Assembly: GCA_030156435.1 (NCBI GenBank)
Contig: JASGMM010000001.1
Span: 1-64,000 of the forward strand
Origin: Clostridiales bacterium
Lineage (GTDB): Bacteria > Bacillota > Clostridia > Mahellales > Mahellaceae
Length of the DNA: 64,000 nt
Direction of reading: 5' to 3'
The notes beneath the pieces are model-generated. The model made no database searches. It worked only from the letters and a program-made list of their open reading frames with translations, and was not told the DNA's origin. This document shows, one piece after another, positions 44,987 through 53,950 of this stretch (position 1 is the first letter of the stretch; each line of letters opens with the position of its first letter). Both the position numbers and the translations under genes were made by a program.

Positions 44987-45564
44987 CGTTTAAGCGATTT
45001 AACCATACCTATAAAATTACTTAAAAGCTCTCGACCCTGATGGGTCAATATAGCTTCCGGATGAAACTGTACCCCTTCTATAATATAATTTTTATGCCTT
45101 ATACCCATAATCTCTCCATCTTCTGTAGTAGCCGTAATCTCGATATCATCCGGTATGCTGTTTGGTTCCAGCACCAGCGAATGATAGCGACAAACACGGA
45201 GCGGGTTATCAATGCCTTTATATATAGTCCGTCCATCATGTTGCATAAAAGATATTTTGCCGTGCACTGGTTGGGCCGCTTTAACCACCCTTGCCCCAAA
45301 TACCTGTCCTATAGCTTGATGCCCCAGACATACACCTAACATAGGTATCCGCCCAGCAAACCGCCTTATAGCATCCATAGTTACACCTGCCTTGTCAGGT
45401 GTGCAAGGCCCAGGCGATATAACCAACATATCGGGTTGCATCTGTTCTATTTCATCCAATTTTATGGCGTCATTTCTATATACTTTTACATCCTGCCCCA
45501 ATTCTCCGAAATATTGTACCAGGTTATAAGTAAAAGAATCGTAGTTATCGATCATCAACAACAT
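44983..45564 (-). CDS. Anthranilate/aminodeoxychorismate synthase component II (glutamine amidotransferase)
   Basis: 193 aa; DNYDSFTYNLVQYFGELG, SPGPCTPDKAG, GVCLGHQAI, VQFHPEAILT. Confidence 0.92.
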   Translation of the reverse strand: MLLMIDNYDSFTYNLVQYFGELGQDVKVYRNDAIKLDEIEQMQPDMLVISPGPCTPDKAGVTMDAIRRFAGRIPMLGVCLGHQAIGQVFGARVVKAAQPVHGKISFMQHDGRTIYKGIDNPLRVCRYHSLVLEPNSIPDDIEITATTEDGEIMGIRHKNYIIEGVQFHPEAILTHQGRELLSNFIGMVKSLKR

Positions 45565-45677
45565 AGCTAATCTCCTCTCCTCTCATCTCGTCTATTATGC
45601 ATTTATTCTAACATTTTTTACGAACGAGCGCAACAATTCAAAACATATGTTCTTTGATTCGTAATATAGCAAATTCA

Positions 45678-45709
45678 GCGCGTGCAATGATATAAAGTCT
45701 GCGCTCGCT
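45678..45709 (+). repeat. 32-bp intergenic repeat, copy 1
   Basis: GCGCGTGCAATGATATAAAGTCTGCGCTCGCT; matches 47168..47199 at 29/32, first 20 bp identical. Confidence 0.85.
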
Positions 45710-45711
45710 AC

Positions 45712-45819
45712 AGGCTTGACATATATACTTCGCTACGGCTGTGAAGCTGGACCACTACGCAATCAAAGATTGTTGTGGTCCTACGCTTCAAAAGCCCGAT
45801 CAGCATATATGTCAAGCCT
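45712..45819. repeat. 108-bp imperfect inverted repeat (extended hairpin)
   Basis: Outer arms AGGCTTGACATATAT / ATATATGTCAAGCCT (15/15). Inner arms GAAGC..GGACCAC..CAATC / GATTG..GTGGTCC..GCTTC. Confidence 0.85.
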
Positions 45820-45896
45820 CATGCCACGTAATGATTGCTTACTTACAACTCGTTTCAGTCACATATTACTAATCGCAAAACATATGTTTATATATA

Positions 45897-45932
45897 AAAG
45901 GAGAGAACGACTTAGACCGCTCTCTCCTTTTT
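45897..45932. terminator. Rho-independent terminator of the encapsulin operon
   Basis: AAAAGGAGAGA...TCTCTCCTTTTT stem with T-tracts in both directions. Confidence 0.75.
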
Positions 45933-45934
45933 CA

Positions 45935-46264
45935 TCATACATTACCTACCGTAAATCCGCCGGACGAGGCTTTAGAAGCTGCTTCATTCTCAAAATGATC
46001 CTCTTCAAATTTTTGATTTTGAACCGGATCAAATCTCTGAAGCAGATGCGTCAATTCAGCAATATGCTCCTTTTCTTCGTCCCTTATATGAGCAAGGATT
46101 TCTTTTATTTCCGGGATATCTATAGAATCGATGTGATACTGATAATTGTTTGTAGCATCTATTTCCCCGGCTATGTCTTCCCTGAGCCATATCAAGAACT
46201 GCTCTAGGCCTTCCGTCTTATATCTGTTACCATTGTTAGAAGCAGAACCATTTCCATATGCCAT
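45935..46264 (-). CDS. Encapsulated ferritin-like protein (EncFtn-type cargo)
   Basis: 109 aa; ...EQFLIWLREDIAGEIDATNNYQYHIDSI...HIRDEEKEHIAEL ferritin-like motifs and C-terminal GGFTVGNV cargo-loading peptide; adjacent to encapsulin. Confidence 0.9.
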   Translation of the reverse strand: MAYGNGSASNNGNRYKTEGLEQFLIWLREDIAGEIDATNNYQYHIDSIDIPEIKEILAHIRDEEKEHIAELTHLLQRFDPVQNQKFEEDHFENEAASKASSGGFTVGNV

Positions 46265-46265
46265 A

Positions 46266-47060
46266 TTACTGCACCTCCTTGTAAGTTAACGCAACTATGC
46301 TATCTGGACGTTTTATTCTCAAGCCTAGTATCTCCAATATTCTGAAGCGATGATTCATGTCGGCGGTTTCCACAAATGCTGTTATAATATCCTGTCCGAT
46401 AACAAGATCTATATTCTGTGGATTGGCCGATACAATGAAAGCATCTTCGTCCTTCAGTACAGGAGACTGATACAATTTGACTCCAAGCCTCTCTATCCTT
46501 TCGGCATCCAAATAAGGCGTATCTTTATATACTTTATTGAGCGATGCAAATAATGGTGGACTTGTAACCATAACATAAGGGCCAAATTGATAATGGCTCC
46601 TTAAAAGCGCAAGCACCGCCACCACATCATCGTATGCGCTGCCTTTTTGCCAGTCGTTTCTCGCATACGATAATTTGCCGTTGACCGTCAATATGCCTTC
46701 GGCTCCTTTTTCAGCATCCCCGTAGAATAAAAGCTTGTCCTCATCTGCCGCCAACATAGCAGCAGCGCTAAAGACCTTTCCAGTGTCCAGGGGCAGGTCG
46801 TTCTCTTCAAAATACTGAATATCTCTCCATCCGTAAACAAAATCGCGGCAAAGCATGTTCAGCCTTACAAACTTCATGCCCGCTCCCTCGTCAGCCTCTC
46901 CGTTTGGTACCACAAAAGTGCCGGCACCGACAGGGCCAAATAAAGGAAGGAACTTCCTGCCTACCAGCACAGCTTTAGCGCTCTCTACTACAGCTCTATC
47001 AATGCTATCCCATTGCTCCTTCGTCAGCGGAGCATCGTCTCGCAATAAATAATCAGCCAT
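46266..47060 (-). CDS. Family 1 encapsulin nanocompartment shell protein
   Basis: 264 aa; N-terminal LLRDDAPLTKEQWDSIDRAVVESAKAVLVGRKFLPLFGPVG and overall HK97-like encapsulin/linocin signature. Confidence 0.93.
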   Translation of the reverse strand: MADYLLRDDAPLTKEQWDSIDRAVVESAKAVLVGRKFLPLFGPVGAGTFVVPNGEADEGAGMKFVRLNMLCRDFVYGWRDIQYFEENDLPLDTGKVFSAAAMLAADEDKLLFYGDAEKGAEGILTVNGKLSYARNDWQKGSAYDDVVAVLALLRSHYQFGPYVMVTSPPLFASLNKVYKDTPYLDAERIERLGVKLYQSPVLKDEDAFIVSANPQNIDLVIGQDIITAFVETADMNHRFRILEILGLRIKRPDSIVALTYKEVQ

Positions 47061-47167
47061 TTTATTTACCTCCTATACTATGTATGATATCTGTATCTAT
47101 CTAATATTATATATCATCCGCTAATAATTTTCCAGTATGAATTTCAATTTTACTGTAATTCGTGCTA

Positions 47168-47199
47168 GCGCGTGCAATGATATAAAGCCTACGCCCGCT
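47168..47199 (+). repeat. 32-bp intergenic repeat, copy 2
   Basis: GCGCGTGCAATGATATAAAGCCTACGCCCGCT; see 45678..45709. Confidence 0.85.
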
Positions 47200-47321
47200 C
47201 ATGAAATATTGTATAGGCATTGTATAAGCATAGTAGAATCCAAAGTAAGGCCACGCCTCGTATATGTTATAATAATATTATTGCTTTATAAGCAAATTCA
47301 TCCAAACTGAAAGGAGTAAAA

Positions 47322-48062
47322 ATGGAATTAAACGGCAAAACAGCGCTTGTGACAGGCGCCTCGCGCGGTATAGGGCGTCAAATAGCCATCGAATTAGCTA
47401 AGGCCGGCGCTTCTGTAGCCATAAATTATAAGACCGATGAAGCCGGCGCCATAGAAACCTTACATGCCGTACGCCAAGCTGACAGATACGGCATAACGAT
47501 AATGGCCGATGTAAGCGATTATGAATCGGTACGGCAAATGTTGGACGATACCGTGCAAAAGCTGGGTAAAATCGATATATTGGTCAATAATGCAGGAATT
47601 TCACATATAGGCCTTTTTATTGATACCGACATAAGTCTATGGGACAATATCCTGAACACCAATCTCAAAGGCACTATGAATTGCTGTCATGCTGTTCTAA
47701 GGCATATGTTACCTCGCCAAAGCGGCAGCATAATAAATATATCGTCCATATGGGGTGATTCAGGGGCTGCATGCGAAGCGGTATATTCGGCATCTAAAGG
47801 AGGCATAAATGCCTTCACGAAGGCACTGGCAAAAGAACTGGGCGCATGTGGCATACGCGTAAACGCCATAGCACCCGGCGTTATAGACACTGATATGAAC
47901 AAATGGATGACTGCCGAAGATAAGCAGATAACGCTGGACCAAATATCCATGAAACGCTTCGGGCAGTGCTCGGAAGTATCCGCTTTAGCGGCTTTCTTGG
48001 CCTCCGAAAAATCATCATATATAACAGGCCAGATAATAGCAGCAGATGGTGGAATATTCTAG
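47322..48062 (+). CDS. 3-oxoacyl-ACP reductase FabG-like SDR
   Basis: 246 aa; TGASRGIG, NNAGIS, YSASKGGINAFTKALAKELG. Confidence 0.9.
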   Translation: MELNGKTALVTGASRGIGRQIAIELAKAGASVAINYKTDEAGAIETLHAVRQADRYGITIMADVSDYESVRQMLDDTVQKLGKIDILVNNAGISHIGLFIDTDISLWDNILNTNLKGTMNCCHAVLRHMLPRQSGSIINISSIWGDSGAACEAVYSASKGGINAFTKALAKELGACGIRVNAIAPGVIDTDMNKWMTAEDKQITLDQISMKRFGQCSEVSALAAFLASEKSSYITGQIIAADGGIF

Positions 48063-48124
48063 GCGCTTGTATCATAAAATGAATAAAGGGGATATGACTT
48101 AAAAACATAAAGGAATGGTAAAAT

Positions 48125-49024
48125 ATGAATTCTCAAATAGTGCGCACCGATATACCATATGATTATCAGACCATGGTCTCTGACCTGGAAGCGCTTAAAT
48201 CAGCGTATCCTATTATACAGAGTAACACCATAGGTAGCTCGGTTTTGGGAAAGGAGATTTACACCCTAAGCATAGGCATAGGACAAAGGCAAGTATACTA
48301 TAATGGGTGCCATCATGCCAACGAATGGATAACAGCTCCTTTATTGATGCAGTTTGCTGAAAGTTATGCTCAAGCCTATCAAACAGGTACCACCATCCTT
48401 GGATGGGATATACGGTATTTATTCAATCATACGACTATATGGCTGACACCGATGGTAAATCCTGACGGCGTGGATTTGGTCATACATGGCATCGATACAA
48501 GCAATCCTTTTTATGAGCAGGTGTTAAGGTGGAACAATTACAGCACGAATTTCAGCAACTGGAAAGCCAATATACGCGGTGTGGATTTGAATCATCAATA
48601 TAACGCGCATTGGTATGAGCAAAAAAGCCGAGGTCCAGTCGGGCCGAGCCCTGCAAATTATTCGGGCTCAGCCCCGGAATCGGAACCTGAATCCAGAGCC
48701 GTAGCTGATTTTACACGATATCATAACCCGAATTTAATTATAGCATATCACTCTCAAGGGAGAGTAATATATTGGGGATACAGAGGCCTGGAACCTCCCG
48801 AATCACAAACCATAGCAACATATTTCGGCACATTGAGCGGATATACGCCCATAAGATATGCCGGCACCGACGCCGGTTATAAGGACTGGTTTATACAGGA
48901 TTGGCGCCGCCCCGGCTTTACCATAGAAGTAAGCATGGGCATAAATCCCCTCCCGGCATCACAGCTACCGCAAATATATCGTGATAATCTGGGCATTATG
49001 CTACATGGTGCCGGCTTAACATAG
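48125..49024 (+). CDS. M14 family zinc carboxypeptidase (gamma-D-glutamyl-diamino acid peptidase-like)
   Basis: 299 aa; YNGCHHANEWITAP (HxxE), NPDGVDLV, FTIEVSMG. Confidence 0.88.
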   Translation: MNSQIVRTDIPYDYQTMVSDLEALKSAYPIIQSNTIGSSVLGKEIYTLSIGIGQRQVYYNGCHHANEWITAPLLMQFAESYAQAYQTGTTILGWDIRYLFNHTTIWLTPMVNPDGVDLVIHGIDTSNPFYEQVLRWNNYSTNFSNWKANIRGVDLNHQYNAHWYEQKSRGPVGPSPANYSGSAPESEPESRAVADFTRYHNPNLIIAYHSQGRVIYWGYRGLEPPESQTIATYFGTLSGYTPIRYAGTDAGYKDWFIQDWRRPGFTIEVSMGINPLPASQLPQIYRDNLGIMLHGAGLT

Positions 49025-49027
49025 ATG

Positions 49028-49537
49028 CTATATGCTATCCGTATCCAACATGTCCAAAAGGCGCTGTATATCTATAACGTGCTTTCTCTCCTCGGATATA
49101 AGGGTGCTAAATGCAGATTTAGCGGCTGGATTCTTGGCATGCGCGGCAAGTTCGCTGTAATATAATATAGAATCCTTCTCGGCTTGTAACGCCAAATCCA
49201 ATACGTCATATAGATCTGTTACCTGCTCTATGACATCATCTATTTCTCCGGCCGGTGGAAATACAGCTGACATTGATATGGCCCTAAGATAAGAAGATAC
49301 TTCCGGATCATATATGTACTCATCACTGCTTTCGGGGTTATCAGCCAGGTACTTATCATATATGGCTTGGAAACGGGCGGCATGAGTTTTTTCTTCTCTG
49401 GCAAGCCTTTGAAATAGGGCTTTTACTTCTATATCCGATACCTTTTCAACCGCTTTTGTATAGAATTCATATCCGTTCTCTTCTATCTCCACGGCTATAC
49501 GCAATGCTTCCAATTCATTGATTTGATCCAATTCCAT
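49028..49537 (-). CDS. Rubrerythrin/ferritin-like domain protein
   Basis: 169 aa; two ExxH-type helices (LAREEKTHAARF, ISEERKHVIDI). No encapsulin targeting tail. Confidence 0.85.
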   Translation of the reverse strand: MELDQINELEALRIAVEIEENGYEFYTKAVEKVSDIEVKALFQRLAREEKTHAARFQAIYDKYLADNPESSDEYIYDPEVSSYLRAISMSAVFPPAGEIDDVIEQVTDLYDVLDLALQAEKDSILYYSELAAHAKNPAAKSAFSTLISEERKHVIDIQRLLDMLDTDSI

Positions 49538-49565
49538 TTAATCACACCTCTCTGTATATAACAAA

Positions 49566-49592
49566 AGCCCACAGACAAAACGCCTATGGGCT
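49566..49592 (-). terminator. Terminator downstream of tRNA-Tyr
   Basis: AGCCCATAGGCGTTTTGTCTGTGGGCTTTTGTT on the minus strand. Confidence 0.7.
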
Positions 49593-49595
49593 CAT

Positions 49596-49680
49596 TGGTG
49601 GAGGGAGATGGATTCGAACCATCGAAGGCTGAGCCAACAGATTTACAGTCTGCCCCCTTTGGCCACTCGGGAACCCCTCC
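49596..49680 (-). tRNA. tRNA-Tyr (GTA), CCA encoded
   Basis: GGAGGGGTTCCCGAGTGGCCAAAGGGGGCAGACTGTAAATCTGTTGGCTCAGCCTTCGATGGTTCGAATCCATCTCCCTCCACCA; GTA anticodon, long class II variable arm. Confidence 0.97.
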
Positions 49681-49752
49681 GTGTCACAAATGCTATTATA
49701 CAATATCTATTTCCTGCAGTCAATAGCCATAGCACAAATTTTTTATGGCTTA

Positions 49753-50256
49753 TCACGCAGTCCTGGTAACTGAAGGAAATACTTTTGCGCTTATAAGCGA
49801 GCGATATACTGCCAACGATATGACCGAATCCACCGCGTGGTGCAGTGCCGTTCCTATGCCCACTATCACAAGGGCCGAATATATATCGAAACCGAACGGC
49901 AGTACCACCAATGCCTCTAATCCTGCATGTATAGGCAGCGTAACAGCTAATGCTCCTGTAAACGGCACACCACGTTTTACAAGCCGAGCTCCAACAAAAG
50001 CAAAGATCGGATGCATAGCCGCCCTAGCCACTATTACTAACGGTAAACCTTTCAGCAAAAAGCCCAACGCCGAACCTAAGCCGACTACCACAGCCACCAG
50101 AGGATTGACAGCCATAGCCAGCATAACAGGCACATGAGAGGCTATAGTGGCCGAGAAAGGTGGTATGGTTACAGCCAGTACACCTCCAAACCATAACGGT
50201 ATCATTATGGCAAAAGCCGTCAATATACCAGCAAGTACTATATCTTTAGTTTTCAT
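49753..50256 (-). CDS. ECF transporter S component-like membrane protein, substrate unknown
   Basis: 167 aa, ~5-6 TM; LAGILTAFAIMIPLWFGGVLAVTIPPFSATIASHVPVMLAM. Confidence 0.7.
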   Translation of the reverse strand: MKTKDIVLAGILTAFAIMIPLWFGGVLAVTIPPFSATIASHVPVMLAMAVNPLVAVVVGLGSALGFLLKGLPLVIVARAAMHPIFAFVGARLVKRGVPFTGALAVTLPIHAGLEALVVLPFGFDIYSALVIVGIGTALHHAVDSVISLAVYRSLISAKVFPSVTRTA

Positions 50257-50267
50257 ATATATAAGCC

Positions 50268-50305
50268 CTTTCTATATAATATTTCTAGAAATATTATATA
50301 GAAAG
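50268..50305. promoter_or_regulatory. 38-bp perfect palindromic operator overlapping the promoter
   Basis: CTTTCTATATAATATTTCTAGAAATATTATATAGAAAG, 19/19 symmetric about CTAG, 12 bp upstream of the ECF gene ATG. Confidence 0.85.
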
Positions 50306-50321
50306 ATTAATGTCTTGTCAA
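50293..50321 (-). promoter_or_regulatory. Consensus sigma-A-type promoter of the ECF S-component gene
   Basis: Minus strand TTGACA-17 bp-TATAAT; the -10 lies in the palindrome. Confidence 0.8.
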
Positions 50322-50337
50322 CTGTATTGTCAATCTC

Positions 50338-51288
50338 TCAATACTGTTTATCCAAATCTATCTTGTTTATAAATTGGTCGTTACCATATATATATGCCCT
50401 TAAATTAGGTATAAATATATTCATAACCCTTTCAATATAGCGGCCATTATCGCCCGCCGTATGCGGCGTTATGATGACATTATCCATATCCCACAACGGG
50501 CTTTGCAATGGCAGCGGCTCTTGTTCGAATACATCCAACCCTGCCCCAGCTATCCATTTTTCTTTTAATGCCTTTATAAGCGCCTTCTCGTCATGAGTGG
50601 AACCTCTTCCGGCATTTAAGTAATAAGCCGTCGGCTTCATAATTTTGAAACGCTCTTCGTTCATTATATGAAATGTGTCCTTGGTCAAAGGCAATATATT
50701 TACGACATAGTCGCTTTTCTTAAGCAATTCTTCCCAATTGGCAGGCCCATACATCTTATCTACATAATCGGCAGGTTTACCCGAATAGCGAAATCCCAGC
50801 GTCCTCATTCCCAACGCTTTTGCCAATCTGGCCACTTCCAGCCCTATAGCCCCTACGCCCAATATACCTGCTGTCTTGTCGAACAATTCATCGGCATTAT
50901 ACGAACGATCCCACTTTTTATTCATTTGATTGCGTATATATGTATTTATTTTTCTGGCAAAGGCCAGCATCATACCTATAAGCGTTTCAGATATAGGCAC
51001 GCTATGAACGCCGCTGGCATTTGTAAGTATTATACCGTATTTCTTAAATGCCTCAAACGGCATGTCGTTAACCCCGGCACTCCACGTCTGTACCCATTTG
51101 AGCGGCGTACCATCATACAGACATTGCTCGGCGGCACGCTTATCCCAACCCAGCAGTATTTCGGCATCTTTTAATGAAATCTCGCCGTTATCATCAACAG
51201 CAAACTCGATCTCCCAATCGGGAATTATTTTTCTTATTTCGTCTACGTACTCATCGTCAATATCCCTAAAAACAACCAACTTACGCAT
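50338..51288 (-). CDS. D-2-hydroxyacid dehydrogenase family protein
   Basis: 316 aa; TAGILGVGAIGLEVARLAKALG, LNAGRGS, GLDVFEQEPLP, TPHTAG. Confidence 0.92.
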   Translation of the reverse strand: MRKLVVFRDIDDEYVDEIRKIIPDWEIEFAVDDNGEISLKDAEILLGWDKRAAEQCLYDGTPLKWVQTWSAGVNDMPFEAFKKYGIILTNASGVHSVPISETLIGMMLAFARKINTYIRNQMNKKWDRSYNADELFDKTAGILGVGAIGLEVARLAKALGMRTLGFRYSGKPADYVDKMYGPANWEELLKKSDYVVNILPLTKDTFHIMNEERFKIMKPTAYYLNAGRGSTHDEKALIKALKEKWIAGAGLDVFEQEPLPLQSPLWDMDNVIITPHTAGDNGRYIERVMNIFIPNLRAYIYGNDQFINKIDLDKQY

Positions 51289-51300
51289 CGATATTCTCCT

Positions 51301-52698
51301 TTACTTATATCCTAATCTTAAAGCCTGCTCCATTACCTTACGGGCTATAGGGGCGGCCTGAATACCTCCTGTACCAGCATTCTCCACTATAACAGCCACC
51401 GCTATAGATGGATTGTCGGCAGGTGCAAAGCTTATAAACCAGGCATGATCCTCCTGTTGGCCACCAGCTTGCGCCGTGCCGGTCTTACCGGCAACATCGA
51501 CACCGGATATGCGTGCAGATTTGCCAGTTCCATCTGTTACTACCGATACCATCATATCGGTTATCTTGTCAGCTATGGGCTTGTCTATCACATGAGCATA
51601 GCGCCTTGGACTAAAGCGCCTTATGATGCGCCCTCTGCTGTTCTCCACCGCCTTGACAAGTCTCGGCTGCATCATATCTCCATCATTGGCTATAGCCGAT
51701 GTTATCATGGCCATGTGCATGGGGGTCACCGTCACTTTACCTTGCCCTATGGCATCCTTAGCCAACTCATCGTCAGTTATATGCTCTTCTTTCGGAAAAT
51801 TACTGGCGTATACCGTCATATCATCCCAGGCAAATGTTTTGTTAAACAAAAACTCCTTAGCGGTTTGTGACAAAAGCTTATCGCCAAGCTGTAACCCTAT
51901 ACTGGCAAATGTGGTATTACACGACACCTCTAATGCCTCATTTATATTCAGTTGGCCATGTGCTTTATTGCCTGAGCAACTGAGTTTATAATTTCCCACA
52001 TTTATATATCCCTTACATGTAAAAGTTTGCGAATCTATATCCGGTATATTTTTCAAAGCCGATGCCAGCGTTACCACTTTAAATGTAGAACCCGGCGGAT
52101 ATGTGCCCTGCAACGCTTTATTATATAATACATCCTTATCGTTCAATGAAGCCAGATTATTAGGATCAAAGTCCGGTTTGCTCACCATCGCCAGCACCTC
52201 GCCTGTGCGCGGATCCATAGCCACCACCGCGCCCCGTCTATTGCCCAGCGCATCATAAGCCGTCTTCTGCAACCGATAGTCTAATGTCAATATAACGTTA
52301 TTCCCGTGCAATTCATGGAATACGAAACGCTGTACGGCCTGCTCAAGTACGCCATTGTTCAAACCCAAAAGATAGGTGGCTTGAGAATTTTCTATGCCAG
52401 CTCGGCCAAGTTTCGGGTCCACGTATCCGACTACATGCGCGGTCACCGCTCCATGCGGATAATCCCTTACCCACTGATTGTCCTTTTGTCGGCTTACAGC
52501 AAGCATTTCACCATTTCTGTCTTTTATATCTCCCCATACTACATCCTGGCTTTTCTGCGTTATACGTTTATTATAATAGCTGTTGGCCAGCCTATTGCCC
52601 TGGAAAAAATAAGTATACAACAGGTACCCCATTAACAGCATAAATACGGCTGCGAAAACGACCAATACTTGTTTGGTATTTCTCTTAATACGATTCAC
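51301..52698 (-). CDS. Penicillin-binding protein, transpeptidase (PbpA/FtsI-like)
   Basis: 465 aa; PPGSTFKVV (SxxK), KTGTAQ, N-terminal TM. Confidence 0.93.
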   Translation of the reverse strand: MNRIKRNTKQVLVVFAAVFMLLMGYLLYTYFFQGNRLANSYYNKRITQKSQDVVWGDIKDRNGEMLAVSRQKDNQWVRDYPHGAVTAHVVGYVDPKLGRAGIENSQATYLLGLNNGVLEQAVQRFVFHELHGNNVILTLDYRLQKTAYDALGNRRGAVVAMDPRTGEVLAMVSKPDFDPNNLASLNDKDVLYNKALQGTYPPGSTFKVVTLASALKNIPDIDSQTFTCKGYINVGNYKLSCSGNKAHGQLNINEALEVSCNTTFASIGLQLGDKLLSQTAKEFLFNKTFAWDDMTVYASNFPKEEHITDDELAKDAIGQGKVTVTPMHMAMITSAIANDGDMMQPRLVKAVENSRGRIIRRFSPRRYAHVIDKPIADKITDMMVSVVTDGTGKSARISGVDVAGKTGTAQAGGQQEDHAWFISFAPADNPSIAVAVIVENAGTGGIQAAPIARKVMEQALRLGYK

Positions 52699-53950
52699 TG
52701 TAGCGTTCTCCTGTTATTTTCTCTGGATAAACCCCATCGGAAGGCTTAGTCTGGATAACCGTACTTTGTATAACGCCCACTAGCATAAAACTGGCCACCA
52801 TAGAACTACCGCCATAACTGACAAACGGCAACGTCACCCCGGTAAGGGGTATAAGCTTTATAACGCCTCCTATGATAACAAAGGTTTGAAATCCCAACAT
52901 AGCAGCCGCACCTATCGCTATCAGCGCATTAAACGGATCATTCGAGCTCAAGGCTATTTTCATTCCTCTGTAAATGAGGATAAAATACATAGCTATAATC
53001 GCCACAGCTATCAATATGCCAAATTCTTCGGCGATAGCAGCGAATATGAAATCGGTCTTAGCAGCCGGTATTATATATGGTTGGCCTAAGCCTAATCCGG
53101 ATCCAAGCCACCCACCCGAGCCTATAGCTATCAGCGACTGCACTATCTGATAACCGCGGCCCGTAGCGTCCGCCCAAGGGTTAAGCCAAGCCTCCACCCT
53201 TATCCTCACATGTCCCAAGGCCAGATATGCCACGTAGCCAACTGCACCTGCCAGTATAAGGCTGCCCAAAACGTAAATGATATTGGAGGTGGCTACATAA
53301 AGCATTATAACAAAAACAGCAAAATATATAGCCATGGCGCCGAGATCATTTTCCAATATTAATATCACCATGCATATGGCCGCAAAAACCATCAATGGCA
53401 ACAGCTCTTTCATGCTCCTTTTCTCTTTTAGTATAGATGCCGTTGCCAAAATAAAAAGCAATTTTACGAACTCTGAGGGCTGAACGGTATAACCGCCCAC
53501 TTCTATCCAGTTTTTAGCTCCGCCCCTTATCGTGCCTATTATCATGGGCAGTAAAAGCAATACCACCGATGCTACAGCATAAATATGAAAGTATCGGTCT
53601 AAACCACGCATATATCTAGATAATATCATCATGGTAAAAAAAACCGATATACCGAGTACAAACCACTGTACCTGCCGTATGGCGGTTTGTGCATCTAACC
53701 TATACAGCATAATGAAGCCTATACTGCTCAGAGCAAATATAAGCAACATTATATACTCATCGCATTGCTTAAAAAAGCTTATTACGATAATATAAGATAT
53801 CGCATATACCGCCGATGTAAATACAGCTATATATAGCGCCTGATCATCTATAGGTGATGATCTAAAAGCCAGCAATATAAACCCTGCTAGATTAAATGCT
53901 ATTATGGTTATCAATATATCCCACGCCCTACTTCTAACTCGATAAGTCAT
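52685..53950 (-). CDS. FtsW/RodA/SpoVE family SEDS glycosyltransferase
   Basis: 421 aa; QPSEFVKLLFILATASIL, DFIFAAIAEEFG, TGVTLPFVSYGGSSMVASF. Confidence 0.94.
   Translation of the reverse strand: MTYRVRSRAWDILITIIAFNLAGFILLAFRSSPIDDQALYIAVFTSAVYAISYIIVISFFKQCDEYIMLLIFALSSIGFIMLYRLDAQTAIRQVQWFVLGISVFFTMMILSRYMRGLDRYFHIYAVASVVLLLLPMIIGTIRGGAKNWIEVGGYTVQPSEFVKLLFILATASILKEKRSMKELLPLMVFAAICMVILILENDLGAMAIYFAVFVIMLYVATSNIIYVLGSLILAGAVGYVAYLALGHVRIRVEAWLNPWADATGRGYQIVQSLIAIGSGGWLGSGLGLGQPYIIPAAKTDFIFAAIAEEFGILIAVAIIAMYFILIYRGMKIALSSNDPFNALIAIGAAAMLGFQTFVIIGGVIKLIPLTGVTLPFVSYGGSSMVASFMLVGVIQSTVIQTKPSDGVYPEKITGERYSESY

Noticed and set aside
45600-45930. CRISPR array or IS element in the repeat-bearing intergenic region
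   Set aside because: Only two dispersed copies 1.5 kb apart, no regular spacers, no cas genes, no transposase.
49028-49537. Second encapsulin cargo
   Set aside because: Its C-terminus (LLDMLDTDSI) lacks the targeting peptide; it looks like a free rubrerythrin/ferritin-like protein.
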